From positions 124,001 through 188,000 of the forward strand of contig NZ_MAOE01000002.1 of NCBI RefSeq assembly GCF_001884185.1: DNA of 64,000 nt, given 5' to 3'. Source of the stretch: Bacillus albus. Lineage in GTDB: Bacteria; Bacillota; Bacilli; Bacillales; Bacillaceae_G. Shown one piece after another: positions 1-8,342 of the stretch; position 1 is the stretch's first letter, and each line of letters starts with the position of its first letter. The notes beneath the pieces are model-generated. The model was given only the letters and a program-made list of their open reading frames with translations. It did not search any database and had not been told where the DNA came from. Position numbers and translations under genes: made by a program.

Positions 1-105
1 TACCTCGAAATATATATTTTCTATGCAAAAAACAAGAAAACTATCCTTTTTGGGGTTCCGTTCTCTTGTTGTGTGTGATGAGTATGAAAAATAAGTACAA
101 GGAAT

Positions 106-130
106 AATCAGTGGGAAATTCCCACTGATT
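106..130. repeat. bcr1-end-like hairpin / possible ytvI terminator
   Basis: A perfect 10-bp inverted repeat (AATCAGTGGG, 5-nt loop, CCCACTGATT) lies 37 bp beyond the ytvI stop. The same hairpin forms one end of the bcr1-like repeats at 1368-1517 and 43235-43390, and the preceding bases (ggaataatcag) resemble the repeat (gctaataatcag). I read it as a bcr1 remnant that may end ytvI transcription, although there is no clear U-run. Confidence 0.5.
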
Positions 131-166
131 CTATGTAAGTTTTTGTTGTATATGAATTAGAAACTA

Positions 167-1285
167 TTATTTTGAAGGTGAGCCTTTAATATATTTCCAC
201 AAATCATGGAACACACGAGCTTTGTGCAATGTATTAAGTAGTACTAAGGTGACTGGACCGATGATTAATCCTAAAAAGCCAAAGAGTTTAAAGCCGACAA
301 ATAGAGCGATCAGTGTTGCTAATGGATCGAGGCCTATATTAGAAGAAAGTACTTTAGGCTCCATAATTTGTCTTTGGACAATCACGACGATGTATAAAAT
401 GAGAAGACCAATGGCGAAAGCAGTGTCGCCAGTGAAAAATACGTATATAACCCAAGGAACGAAAACAGCTCCTGTTCCTAAATACGGGAGTAAATCTACA
501 ACCCCTGTAATAATCGCGATAGTAATGGCGTATGGTACGCGTAATATTAACAGTCCGATTAGTACAATGACAGTTGTCATAGATACGAGTGTAAGTTGTG
601 CTTTAACAAAACCGAATAAAGCTTTTCTTAAATCGACAAAAATCGTTTTTCCGTAGCCATGAACACGGTTGGGTAAAAATTTTCTTACTTTCTGAGCAAG
701 ACGATGCCAATCGTAACTAATGAAGAAAGTGGCTAATAAAACGAATACAAGTACAGTTAAAGTTGTTGGTAATGCACTAATGAAATTTGTTAATCCACTT
801 ATAATAGCGGTTAAAAGTTCTTTCATTTGCGTCGTTGCTTCTGTTCCTAAGTTTTGAATGTTTTGTGTAATCGTATAGCGCTGTGGTTCCCCAAGATGAT
901 TAAATTTAGAAATTAAATCATCATAGAGAGGCATAATATGATTAAGTGCAAATTGCTGAGCGAATGCAACGATATCCGGAAATTTTACTGTAACAAGTTG
1001 TAGTAAGTATGTTGTAGCAGATATGGCTTCTGTTACAAGGTATGTAACGAGTCCGACGATAGCTCCGAATACGAGAATTAAGCTAACGAGTACTGCGAGT
1101 GCGCGAGGAAATTGTAGTTTTTGATTAAGGAAATTGACGACAGGATTAATCAAATAAGCAAATGCGAAAGCGATAATGAAAGGGTAGATAAGTCCTGACA
1201 TATATAGTAATACATAGAATCCGGCTACCGTCGCTACAATGACAAATATGAGTCGCAATATTATATATAGTAAGTTTCGATTCAA
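167..1285 (-). CDS. ytvI: AI-2E family transporter, sporulation membrane protein YtvI
   Basis: A 372-aa polytopic membrane protein of the AI-2E/UPF0118 family with about seven to eight hydrophobic segments. The start is ATG after a GGGAGG-like site. The family's C-terminal part is clear: GVVDLLPYLGTG near residue 262, then LDPLATLIALFVGFKLFG and a GLIIGP turn near the end. Length equals that of Bacillus YtvI, which is placed among sporulation integral membrane proteins; other family members move AI-2 or act as Na+/H+ antiporters, so the substrate is unknown. It sits divergently beside ytwI-citZ, the same neighbourhood as in B. subtilis, which supports orthology. Function in this organism is inferred from family and context only. 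Confidence 0.88.
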   Translation of the reverse strand: MNRNLLYIILRLIFVIVATVAGFYVLLYMSGLIYPFIIAFAFAYLINPVVNFLNQKLQFPRALAVLVSLILVFGAIVGLVTYLVTEAISATTYLLQLVTVKFPDIVAFAQQFALNHIMPLYDDLISKFNHLGEPQRYTITQNIQNLGTEATTQMKELLTAIISGLTNFISALPTTLTVLVFVLLATFFISYDWHRLAQKVRKFLPNRVHGYGKTIFVDLRKALFGFVKAQLTLVSMTTVIVLIGLLILRVPYAITIAIITGVVDLLPYLGTGAVFVPWVIYVFFTGDTAFAIGLLILYIVVIVQRQIMEPKVLSSNIGLDPLATLIALFVGFKLFGFLGLIIGPVTLVLLNTLHKARVFHDLWKYIKGSPSK

Positions 1286-1346
1286 AGATGTATACCTCCC
1301 ATTCCAATTTGGATTATCCTAATTCGTGCAACTTATAACGAGTGTG

Positions 1347-1371
1347 CCCCACTGATTAAAGTTTCACTTTA
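1347..1371 (-). repeat. truncated tail of a second bcr1-like element
   Basis: These 25 bases repeat the end of the adjacent complete element (1493-1516): the CCCCACTGATT arm followed by AAAGTTTCACTTTA. The rest of this copy is missing, so a fragment abuts a full copy head to tail. The next base makes the junction TTTAC instead of TTTAT. Confidence 0.6.
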
Positions 1372-1517
1372 CCCCGCCATTTGCGGGCAAGTAAATCTCC
1401 TATCAAAAGTGCGGCTGGATCAAAGGAGTTAGATGGAGATAAACTGCCCGTAAAAGCCCGATTGGTGAAGGCTAATAATCAGTGGAAAATACCCCACTGA
1501 TTAAAGTTTCACTTTAT
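1368..1517 (-). repeat. bcr1-like B. cereus group repeat
   Basis: This is about 150 bp, related base by base to the reverse complement of 43235-43390. Shared blocks are CCCGC near one end, a GGGCAGTAA-type block, CCGATTGGTGAAGGCTAATA, and the terminal hairpin ending GTTTCACTTTAT. bcr1 is a non-coding, roughly 155-bp mobile repeat of the B. cereus group that duplicates TTTAT on insertion. The right end here is TTTAT and the left is TTTAC. It lies in the ytvI-ytwI divergent gap and disrupts nothing. Confidence 0.72.
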
Positions 1518-1671
1518 GTTATAGTGGAATGATGGATTTTTCCTGCTTTTTCAGTACGTGAGTGACTGGGAAAGCTTGGTGTTGATGCTTCTACTATATG
1601 GTAAAAACTTCATTTTCTCTTCTTTTTATTTTACCTGTTTCTTATTAGAAAAGAAAGGAGAGACGACCGTT

Positions 1672-1695
1672 TTTAAAAATGTATACATGTTTAAA
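1672..1695. promoter_or_regulatory. near-perfect palindrome in the ytvI-ytwI gap
   Basis: A 24-bp dyad (TTTAAA, then ATGTATACAT at the centre, then TTTAAA, with only the linking bases mismatched) lies about 155 bp upstream of ytwI. It could be an operator, but AT-rich DNA makes such palindromes by chance. The rest of the 1286-1850 gap holds the bcr1 copies and no convincing gene. Confidence 0.25.
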
Positions 1696-1850
1696 TTTTG
1701 ATGGTGAAAGTCTCAGTTTTTCATTTTGAAATACGTAAAAAAATGAAGTGGTTTATGTTGAATAGGCATCGATATAGCATGTATAACGATAGGTTTAAAG
1801 GTATTTTTATTTGGAAATGAGTTCATTATTTTCAGAAAGGAAGTGTAAAC

Positions 1851-2312
1851 ATGATTAGTCAGTCAACGTTATTTTTATTCATACTACTTATTATAGGACT
1901 TATTGCGAAAAATCAATCGCTAACTGTAGCTATTGGTGTGTTATTTTTATTGAAATTTACGTTTCTAGGAGATAAAGTTTTTCCATATTTACAAACGAAA
2001 GGAATTAACCTCGGTGTTACGGTTATTACAATAGCAGTACTCGTACCGATCGCGACGGGGGAGATAGGTTTTAAACAACTTGGGGAAGCAGCGAAATCGT
2101 ATTATGCATGGATTGCTTTAGCTTCAGGGGTGGCGGTTGCTTTGTTAGCGAAAGGCGGCGTACAATTATTGACGACGGATCCTCATATTACAACTGCGCT
2201 CGTTTTCGGGACAATTATAGCGGTTGCTTTATTTAATGGAGTTGCTGTAGGCCCGTTAATTGGGGCTGGAATTGCCTACGCAGTGATGAGTATTATACAG
2301 ATGTTTAAATAA
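1851..2312 (+). CDS. ytwI: DUF441 family membrane protein YtwI
   Basis: A 153-aa protein of the DUF441 family, four hydrophobic helices with almost no soluble part (roughly residues 5-35, 50-70, 80-105, 112-150). Start ATG follows GAAAGGAAG at good spacing. The family has no known biochemical role. Its position between ytvI and citZ matches YtwI of B. subtilis, so I use that name. The gene ends about 40 bp before a promoter-like sequence and 125 bp before a strong hairpin terminator at 2437-2485, so it is probably not cotranscribed with citZ. Confidence 0.85.
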   Translation: MISQSTLFLFILLIIGLIAKNQSLTVAIGVLFLLKFTFLGDKVFPYLQTKGINLGVTVITIAVLVPIATGEIGFKQLGEAAKSYYAWIALASGVAVALLAKGGVQLLTTDPHITTALVFGTIIAVALFNGVAVGPLIGAGIAYAVMSIIQMFK

Positions 2313-2352
2313 GGAATTTTATAGTAATATAAAAATTTTGAATTCTTTCTGT

Positions 2353-2381
2353 TCACAAAAGTCAGATAATTGTTTATAATA
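2353..2381 (+). promoter_or_regulatory. sigma-A promoter upstream of citZ
   Basis: TTCACA (2353-2358), a 17-bp spacer and TATAAT (2376-2381) make a strong sigma-A promoter just after ytwI. A 19-bp terminator hairpin follows 55 bp downstream, so transcripts from here would meet it before citZ. A second, weaker promoter (TTGCCT 2636-2641, 18 bp, CATAAT 2660-2665) lies beyond the hairpin. Which one drives citZ cannot be told from sequence. Confidence 0.55.
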
Positions 2382-2436
2382 GGATTAGAAACTTTGCAAA
2401 GTTACATAACAGCCGAGACTTTACACCAGATAAAAT

Positions 2437-2485
2437 AAAAACAACATAAAACAATTTTATAATGATATTGTTTTATGTTGTTTTT
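2437..2485 (+). terminator. strong intrinsic terminator between ytwI and citZ
   Basis: A perfect 19-bp stem (2437-2455 with 2467-2485) with an 11-nt loop ends in TTTTT. It either ends ytwI transcription or works as an attenuator for the 2353-2381 promoter. Another 8-bp hairpin (GAGCGTGA 2533-2540 with TCACGCTC 2557-2564) follows in the citZ leader. The 420-bp gap 2313-2732 holds no convincing gene. Confidence 0.75.
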
Positions 2486-2732
2486 ATCATAAAACTCTTC
2501 GGAATTAATTTTCCTCACTAACTTGTTGTTTTGAGCGTGAGGATTCGGGGAGACATTCACGCTCATGCTTTCCATGTAAACAATGGACAATAAGAGGGGA
2601 ACATCGCAACAAATTTGCATGATCGTGCATTTTGCTTGCCTAAAGAGTGAACGGGCGTTCATAATTCAAAAGGGAAGCAAATAGATATAAGGAGCAAGGT
2701 TGGGAGAATTTTCAGGAAAAGGAGAGAATGTC

Positions 2733-3848
2733 ATGACTGTTATTCGAGGTTTAGAAGGGGTAGTAGCAACAACATCATCTGTGAGCTCTATTATTGATGA
2801 TACATTAACTTATGTTGGGTATAATATTGATGATTTAGCTGAGAATGCTACATTTGAAGAAGTAGTATACTTATTATGGCATCGCAAGCTTCCTAACGAA
2901 CAAGAACTAGAGAAATTTAAAGGGACTGTATCGGAATACTATAAAGTGCCAGGTGAGATTTTAACATATTTAAAACAAGTAGATTTAAAAATCGCACATC
3001 CGATGTCTGTTTTACGAACTGCAATTTCCATGCTATCATTATACGATGAGAGCGCTGAAATTATGGATGAAAAGTCCAATTATTTGAAAGCGGTTAAATT
3101 ACAGGCTCAAGTGGGAACTTTAGTTGCTGCTTATGCAAGAATTCGTAAAGGTTTAGATGTTGTTGAACCTAGAAATGATTTATCGTTAGCTGCAAACTTC
3201 TTGTACATGTTAAATGATCGCGAGCCAAATGAAGTTGAAATTGAAGCTTTTGATAAGGCGCTTGTACTTCACGCAGATCATGAGTTAAACGCTTCTACAT
3301 TTACTGCGCGCGTTTGTGTAGCTACACTTTCAGATGTATATTCTGGTATTACAGCAGCAATCGGTGCGTTAAAAGGTCCTCTTCACGGCGGGGCAAATGA
3401 AAATGTAATGAAGATGTTAACTGAAATTGGCGAAGAAGAAAATGTAGAATCATATATTCATAATGCTCTTCAAAATAAAGTGAAAATCATGGGCTTTGGC
3501 CACCGTGTATATGAGCAAGGTGATCCACGTGCAAAACATTTACGTGAAATGTCCAAGAGATTATGCGTGCTTTTAGGAGAAGACAAATGGTATAATATGT
3601 CTATCAAAATTGAAGACATTGTAACAAAAGAAAAAGGTCTTCCACCAAATGTTGATTTCTATTCAGCTTCTGTATACCATTGTTTAGGAATTGACCATGA
3701 CTTATTTACACCTATCTTTGCAATTAGCCGTATGTCAGGCTGGTTAGCTCATATTCTAGAACAATATGAAAACAACCGTTTAATCCGTCCACGTGCTGAT
3801 TATAATGGACCAACACATCAAGTGTACGTTCCAATTGCACAACGATAA
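2733..3848 (+). CDS. citZ: citrate synthase
   Basis: A 371-aa type II citrate synthase, condensing acetyl-CoA and oxaloacetate at the entry to the TCA cycle in the cytoplasm. Catalytic positions are visible: the first His in GPLHGGANENV, the second in GFGHRVYEQGDPRAKH, and Asp in NVDFYSASVYH. I start at ATG 2733 because AAAGGAGA lies 7 nt upstream and the protein then begins MTVIRGLEGVVATTSS like Bacillus CitZ; a TTG at 2700 would add eleven unsupported residues. It heads citZ-icd-mdh. In B. subtilis the operon is controlled by CcpC and CcpA, and aconitase binds the citZ leader RNA; the structured leader here is compatible with this but does not prove it. Confidence 0.97.
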   Translation: MTVIRGLEGVVATTSSVSSIIDDTLTYVGYNIDDLAENATFEEVVYLLWHRKLPNEQELEKFKGTVSEYYKVPGEILTYLKQVDLKIAHPMSVLRTAISMLSLYDESAEIMDEKSNYLKAVKLQAQVGTLVAAYARIRKGLDVVEPRNDLSLAANFLYMLNDREPNEVEIEAFDKALVLHADHELNASTFTARVCVATLSDVYSGITAAIGALKGPLHGGANENVMKMLTEIGEEENVESYIHNALQNKVKIMGFGHRVYEQGDPRAKHLREMSKRLCVLLGEDKWYNMSIKIEDIVTKEKGLPPNVDFYSASVYHCLGIDHDLFTPIFAISRMSGWLAHILEQYENNRLIRPRADYNGPTHQVYVPIAQR

Positions 3849-3947
3849 GCGAAAAACACTATTTTGATAGTGAAAATACGCTTTCAAAAGTCTGATTTTT
3901 TCGGGAAGATGTAATGATTAGAATATTTTAATTTGACTAACGGTTTG

Positions 3948-3971
3948 AACTGAGGGGTTATTCCCTCAGTT
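3948..3971 (+). other. hairpin just upstream of the icd ribosome binding site
   Basis: A perfect 9-bp stem (AACTGAGGG with CCCTCAGTT, loop of 6) ends 24 bp before the GGGGG binding site of icd. There is no U-run, so it is not a terminator. It may be a processing or stability element in the citZ-icd mRNA. A smaller hairpin (CACTAT-TTTG-ATAGTG, 3857-3872) follows the citZ stop. Confidence 0.5.
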
Positions 3972-4008
3972 TCATACATATGAAATTTCAAACATGGGGG
4001 TTATCACA

Positions 4009-5301
4009 TTGACGACAGGTGAAAAAATTACTGTAACTAATGGTGTTATGAATGTACCAAACAATCCGATTATTCCATTTATTGAAGGAGATGGAATTGG
4101 TCCTGATATTTGGGCAGCTGCATCTCGAGTACTAGAAGCGGCAGTTGAAAAAGCTTATGATGGTGAGAAGAAAATTGTTTGGAAAGAAGTGCTTGCAGGG
4201 GAAAAAGCATTTAACCAAACAGGCGAGTGGTTGCCAGAAGAAACTTTAAATTTAATCCGTGAGTATTTAATCGCGATTAAAGGTCCACTTACAACTCCAG
4301 TTGGCGGTGGTATTCGTTCTCTAAACGTAGCACTTCGTCAAGAATTAGATTTATACGTATGTCTACGTCCAGTTCGTTATTTTGAAGGTGTTCCTTCACC
4401 TGTAAAACGTCCGGAAGATACTGATATGGTTATTTTCCGTGAAAATACAGAAGACATTTACGCTGGAATTGAATATGCACAAGGATCTCCAGAAGCAGAA
4501 AAAGTTCTTGCTTTCTTAAAAGAAGCAATGGGTGTTAATAAAATCCGCTTCCCAGAAACATCTGGAATTGGTATTAAACCAATCTCAGAAGAAGGGACAA
4601 AGCGTCTTGTTCGTGCTGCAATTCAATATGCAATTAACGAAAAACGCTCTTCTGTTACATTAGTTCATAAAGGAAACATTATGAAATTTACAGAAGGTGC
4701 TTTCAAAAACTGGGGTTACGAAGTAGCGGAACAAGAATTCGGCGACAAAGTATTTACTTGGGCTGAATATGATCGTATCGTTGAGAAAGATGGTAAAGAT
4801 GCAGCGAATAAAGCGATGGCAGATGCTGAAGTGGCTGGAAAAATCATCGTAAAAGATTCTATTGCAGACATCTTCCTACAACAAATTTTAACTCGCCCAC
4901 GTGAGTTCGATGTTGTTGCAACAATGAACTTAAACGGAGACTACATCTCTGATGCACTTGCTGCACAAGTAGGTGGAATTGGTATTGCACCTGGTGCAAA
5001 CATTAACTATGTAACTGGACATGCTATCTTTGAAGCTACACACGGTACAGCTCCAAAATATGCAGGTTTAGATAAAGTAAACCCATCTTCAGTTCTTCTT
5101 TCTGGTGTATTATTATTAGAACACTTAGGATGGAACGAAGCTGCGAAATTAGTAACTGCTTCTGTTGAGAAAACAATTGCTTCAAAAGTAGTAACTTATG
5201 ATTTCGCACGCTTAATGGAAGGTGCAACGGAAGTGAAATGTTCTGAGTTCGCTAATGAACTTATTAAAAACATGGATGTAGCGATAATCAAAAACGCATA
5301 A
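4009..5301 (+). CDS. icd: NADP-dependent isocitrate dehydrogenase
   Basis: A 430-aa isocitrate dehydrogenase that oxidatively decarboxylates isocitrate to 2-oxoglutarate. The substrate-binding segment [17 protein letters not shown] carries the Ser of the phosphorylation/substrate site. The HGTAPKYAG motif with its Lys-Tyr pair is typical of NADP-specific enzymes. I choose TTG 4009 ([12 protein letters not shown]), which sits 7-8 nt after GGGGG; the upstream ATG at 3994 overlaps that binding site. It lies in the citZ-icd-mdh cluster, 160 bp after citZ and 19 bp before mdh. Length and sequence match Bacillus Icd. Confidence 0.96.
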   Translation: MTTGEKITVTNGVMNVPNNPIIPFIEGDGIGPDIWAAASRVLEAAVEKAYDGEKKIVWKEVLAGEKAFNQTGEWLPEETLNLIREYLIAIKGPLTTPVGGGIRSLNVALRQELDLYVCLRPVRYFEGVPSPVKRPEDTDMVIFRENTEDIYAGIEYAQGSPEAEKVLAFLKEAMGVNKIRFPETSGIGIKPISEEGTKRLVRAAIQYAINEKRSSVTLVHKGNIMKFTEGAFKNWGYEVAEQEFGDKVFTWAEYDRIVEKDGKDAANKAMADAEVAGKIIVKDSIADIFLQQILTRPREFDVVATMNLNGDYISDALAAQVGGIGIAPGANINYVTGHAIFEATHGTAPKYAGLDKVNPSSVLLSGVLLLEHLGWNEAAKLVTASVEKTIASKVVTYDFARLMEGATEVKCSEFANELIKNMDVAIIKNA

Positions 5302-5320
5302 TTAAAGCGGGGGGTAAATT

Positions 5321-6259
5321 ATGACAATCAAACGCAAGAAAGTTTCAGTCATCGGTGCAGGATTTACAGGAGCAACAACAGCATTCTTATTAGCACAAAA
5401 AGAACTTGCAGATGTTGTATTAGTGGACATTCCACAACTGGAAAATCCAACAAAAGGGAAAGCGTTGGATATGTTAGAAGCGAGCCCAGTACAAGGTTTT
5501 GATGCTAACATTATTGGAACATCTGATTACGCAGATACTGCTGATTCTGACGTTGTTGTGATTACAGCGGGTATTGCGCGTAAACCTGGTATGAGCCGTG
5601 ATGACTTAGTAGCAACAAACTCTAAAATTATGAAAAGTATTACGCGCGACATTGCAAAACATTCACCAAATGCAATTATTGTTGTATTAACAAATCCGGT
5701 TGATGCAATGACATATTCTGTATTTAAAGAAGCAGGATTCCCGAAAGAGCGTGTTATCGGTCAATCGGGCGTATTAGATACAGCTCGTTTCCGTACATTC
5801 ATCGCACAAGAATTGAATCTTTCTGTGAAAGATATTACAGGATTTGTTCTTGGTGGACACGGTGACGATATGGTACCTCTTGTACGTTATTCTTATGCAG
5901 GTGGAATTCCGTTAGAAACGTTAATTCCGAAAGAGCGTTTAGAAGCAATCGTAGAACGTACCCGTAAAGGTGGCGGCGAGATTGTAGGCTTATTAGGAAA
6001 CGGTAGTGCATATTACGCACCAGCTGCTTCTTTAGTTGAAATGACAGAAGCAATATTAAAAGATCAACGCCGTGTATTACCGGCTATTGCGTACCTTGAA
6101 GGTGAATATGGTTATAGTGACCTTTATTTAGGGGTACCAGTAATTTTAGGTGGTAACGGAATTGAAAAAATTATTGAATTAGAACTTCTTGCAGATGAAA
6201 AAGAAGCGTTAGATCGCTCTGTAGAATCTGTACGTAATGTTATGAAGGTTCTTGTTTAA
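5321..6259 (+). CDS. mdh: malate dehydrogenase (LDH-like type)
   Basis: A 312-aa NAD-dependent malate dehydrogenase of the lactate-dehydrogenase-like branch, interconverting malate and oxaloacetate. It shows the Rossmann glycine motif [11 protein letters not shown] at residues 12-22, the substrate Arg loop RKPGMSRDD near residue 86, NPVD near 122 and the catalytic His in GGHGDDMVP near 180. Start ATG follows AGCGGGGGG. It closes the citZ-icd-mdh operon and is followed by a strong terminator at 6272-6309. Confidence 0.97.
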
Positions 6260-6271
6260 TAATTAAATATA

Positions 6272-6309
6272 AGTAGAAAAAGATTCGGGGCCCCGAATCT
6301 TTTTCTACT
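6272..6309. terminator. terminator after mdh
   Basis: A perfect 19-bp dyad without spacer (6272-6290 with 6291-6309), GC-rich at its tip (TTCGGGGCCCCGAA) and with T-rich outer arms. It is symmetric, so it could work in both directions. Confidence 0.85.
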
Positions 6310-6475
6310 ATATATGCAAATGTTTTTTTGAAATAATATGAAAACGCTATCATTTGGTGTATCCTATAATGAAACTATAGATTTATACTATACATTGCCC
6401 TCGTCATAGTAAATTTCGGATCAAGTATCGCTTTTAGTAGGATAATAAGGTGAAAAAATCGGAGGGGGTTGTAAC

Positions 6476-6949
6476 ATGTTAAAGAAAAAAGTTCAAATTG
6501 GTCGTAAAATGGATGAAATTACAGTAGGAGAGAAATTATCTATCACTGAAAAAATTGAGGATAAAGATTTGTTATTGTACTTAGGTTTAACGAATGATGC
6601 CAATCCATTATATATTCAGCATGATTACGCATCCCAAACTCCGTATGAAAAGCCGATTGTACCAAGCATTATGCTAACTGGAATGATTACAACGGCAGTT
6701 ACGAAATATTTACCAGGTCCAGGTAGTCATATTACGAGAAAGGACCTTACGTTCGTGAAGCATGTTCACCATTATGAAACGTTACAAATCCACTTTGAAG
6801 TTGTGGCTGTTTCTGAGGAGGAGCATACAATTGATATGCTTGTATCTGCTCATGATGAAAAAGGAGAAACGGTTGTAAAAGGTTCATTAACAGTAACGCC
6901 GCCTTTCAAATCAGTTTCTATTATGGAAAAAGCATTAGATAATTTTTAA
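6476..6949 (+). CDS. MaoC-like hot-dog-fold protein
   Basis: A 157-aa single hot-dog domain of the MaoC/(R)-enoyl-CoA hydratase type. Start ATG follows GGAGGGGGT. The family signature region reads NDANPLYIQHDYA (about residues 41-53): the Asp and NPL are kept, but the His that follows in active hydratases (DxNPLH) is Tyr here. C-terminal strands fit the fold. It is monocistronic between the mdh terminator and its own at 6964-7005, and lies between mdh and phoP. Acyl-thioester binding is likely; hydratase activity is doubtful because of the His change. Confidence 0.75.
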   Translation: MLKKKVQIGRKMDEITVGEKLSITEKIEDKDLLLYLGLTNDANPLYIQHDYASQTPYEKPIVPSIMLTGMITTAVTKYLPGPGSHITRKDLTFVKHVHHYETLQIHFEVVAVSEEEHTIDMLVSAHDEKGETVVKGSLTVTPPFKSVSIMEKALDNF

Positions 6950-6963
6950 AAAGTAAAAATGTG

Positions 6964-7005
6964 AATAGCGCTAGCATACCTTTCTATAAGGGAGCTAGCG
7001 CTATT
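6964..7005. terminator. bidirectional terminator
   Basis: A 12-bp perfect stem (AATAGCGCTAGC 6964-6975 with its complement 6994-7005) followed by TT on the plus strand and A/T-rich DNA on the other side. It lies between two convergent genes. Confidence 0.75.
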
Positions 7006-7137
7006 TTAGTTAAAGAATCCCTGTGAGAATCCTTCAGCGAAATCTGAACAACCTGTTTTAATCGTATCCCAGCTTGGGGCGTTGAATGTAAGAATACACG
7101 TTACTATTAAAGATAGAATAGGTAGTAATAGTCGCAT
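7006..7137 (-). CDS. 43-aa putative secreted or membrane peptide
   Basis: A small gene on the minus strand with a good binding site (AAGGAGA, 7 nt before ATG at 7137). The 43-aa product starts MRLLLPILSLIVTCILTFNA, a signal-like hydrophobic stretch, and continues with a short tail containing DTIKTGCSDFAEGFSQG. No family recognised. Two cysteines (residues 14 and 30). It converges on the MaoC-like gene and its stop overlaps the shared terminator. Support is the Shine-Dalgarno plus the hydrophobic N-terminus; conservation in relatives would settle it. Confidence 0.5.
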   Translation of the reverse strand: MRLLLPILSLIVTCILTFNAPSWDTIKTGCSDFAEGFSQGFFN

Positions 7138-7237
7138 AATAGAGTCTCCTTATCTTTTATATACGGATTTTAAGATTAACAATTTTTACTATATCGTGAT
7201 TTAATAATTTAAGTCAATGAAAGGAGTGGTTTTTTAG

Positions 7238-7474
7238 ATGAAATGGAAAAGAGAAGACGTTATTTTTGAAACGATGAGAGAAGCTGAAGTGTGGGCGGAC
7301 GGGGTCGCGAATGAAATGTATGGAAGAGTATTTGGTGGATATGAAACGCCGGACTATAAAATAGCGTATGCTCTTTCGTTTTTACTAGCGCAAAATCGGG
7401 AATTCAATATTCATACGGAAGTAGAATGGAATGAAAATATAGAAGTATATAAAGTATGGATAACAACACGTTAA
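7238..7474 (+). CDS. hypothetical protein, 78 aa
   Basis: A 78-aa soluble protein starting MKWKREDVIFETM, ATG 9-10 nt after AAGGAGTGG. It is rich in Trp, Tyr and Glu, with no signal peptide, membrane segment or motif that I recognise. It precedes phoP by about 150 bp but the phoP promoter at 7532-7560 lies between, so it is probably a separate unit. Confidence 0.65.
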   Translation: MKWKREDVIFETMREAEVWADGVANEMYGRVFGGYETPDYKIAYALSFLLAQNREFNIHTEVEWNENIEVYKVWITTR

Positions 7475-7531
7475 TTGGAGTGGATGAGTAATAACGATAG
7501 AACAATCTGAATCCATGTATAGACAATTATA

Positions 7532-7560
7532 TTGAGAGGGACCTTGTTTTCTAGTATGAT
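7532..7560 (+). promoter_or_regulatory. phoPR promoter
   Basis: TTGAGA (7532-7537), 17-bp spacer, TATGAT (7555-7560), 62 bp upstream of phoP. A 7-bp inverted pair, CTAGTAT (7551-7557) and ATACTAG (7577-7583), flanks the expected transcription start. Confidence 0.6.
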
Positions 7561-7622
7561 GAGAATAACGGGGAAAATACTAGGATGAAGAAGGTTTCAA
7601 GTCTATAACTTGGAGGAAAAGA

Positions 7623-8342
7623 ATGAACAATCGTATTTTAGTAGTTGATGATGAGGAGTTTATCTTAACTTTAATTGAATTTAATTTACAACAAGCTGGG
7701 TTTGAGGTTATAACAGCGATGGATGGAGAAATGGCGCTTCAAAAAGCGACAACAGAACGCCCAGATTTAATTATATTAGATTTAATGCTTCCAAAAATGG
7801 ATGGTATGGAAGTGTGTAAAGAATTACGATTGCAGCGCGTTATGACGCCGATTTTAATGTTAACAGCAAAAGATGATGAATTTGATAAGGTGCTAGGTCT
7901 TGAACTAGGGGCGGATGATTATATGACGAAGCCGTTTAGTCCAAGGGAAGTTGTTGCACGTGTGAAGGCGATTTTGCGCCGTACAAAATTGCAGCAAGAA
8001 GAACAAGTTACAGAAACGTCAGATGAAGAAAGCATCACGATTGCTGAACTTAAAATTTTACCAGAGTTTTATGAAGCTTATTTCCAAGGAAGAAAGCTTG
8101 AATTAACACCAAAAGAATTTGAATTACTTGTTTATCTTGCGAAAAATAAGAGTCGTGTGTTGACACGTGATCAATTATTAAGTGCTGTATGGAATTATGA
8201 TTTTGCTGGTGATACACGAATTGTTGACGTTCATATTAGCCATTTGCGCGATAAAATTGAACAAAATACGAAAAAACCGACGTACATTAAAACGATACGT
8301 GGTTTAGGATATAAATTAGAGGAGCCAAAAGGGGATGAATAA
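7623..8342 (+). CDS. phoP: phosphate-response regulator PhoP
   Basis: A 239-aa OmpR/PhoB-type response regulator: receiver domain (1-120) with acidic pocket DDE at 9-11, phospho-acceptor Asp53 in LIILDLMLP and Lys in TKPF near 103, then a winged-helix DNA-binding domain from about 130 (LTPKEFELLVYLAKN, YIKTIRGLGYKLE). Start ATG follows TTGGAGGAA. The stop overlaps phoR by 8 bases, so the pair is translationally coupled. The place between mdh and polA is that of PhoP in B. subtilis, where it controls the phosphate-starvation regulon. A PhoP-box-like array lies just after phoR. Confidence 0.93.
   Translation: MNNRILVVDDEEFILTLIEFNLQQAGFEVITAMDGEMALQKATTERPDLIILDLMLPKMDGMEVCKELRLQRVMTPILMLTAKDDEFDKVLGLELGADDYMTKPFSPREVVARVKAILRRTKLQQEEQVTETSDEESITIAELKILPEFYEAYFQGRKLELTPKEFELLVYLAKNKSRVLTRDQLLSAVWNYDFAGDTRIVDVHISHLRDKIEQNTKKPTYIKTIRGLGYKLEEPKGDE

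Noticed and set aside
2402-2662. 86-aa ORF on the minus strand before citZ
   Set aside because: It runs through the terminator hairpin and the citZ promoter region, has no ribosome binding site and no protein-like composition.
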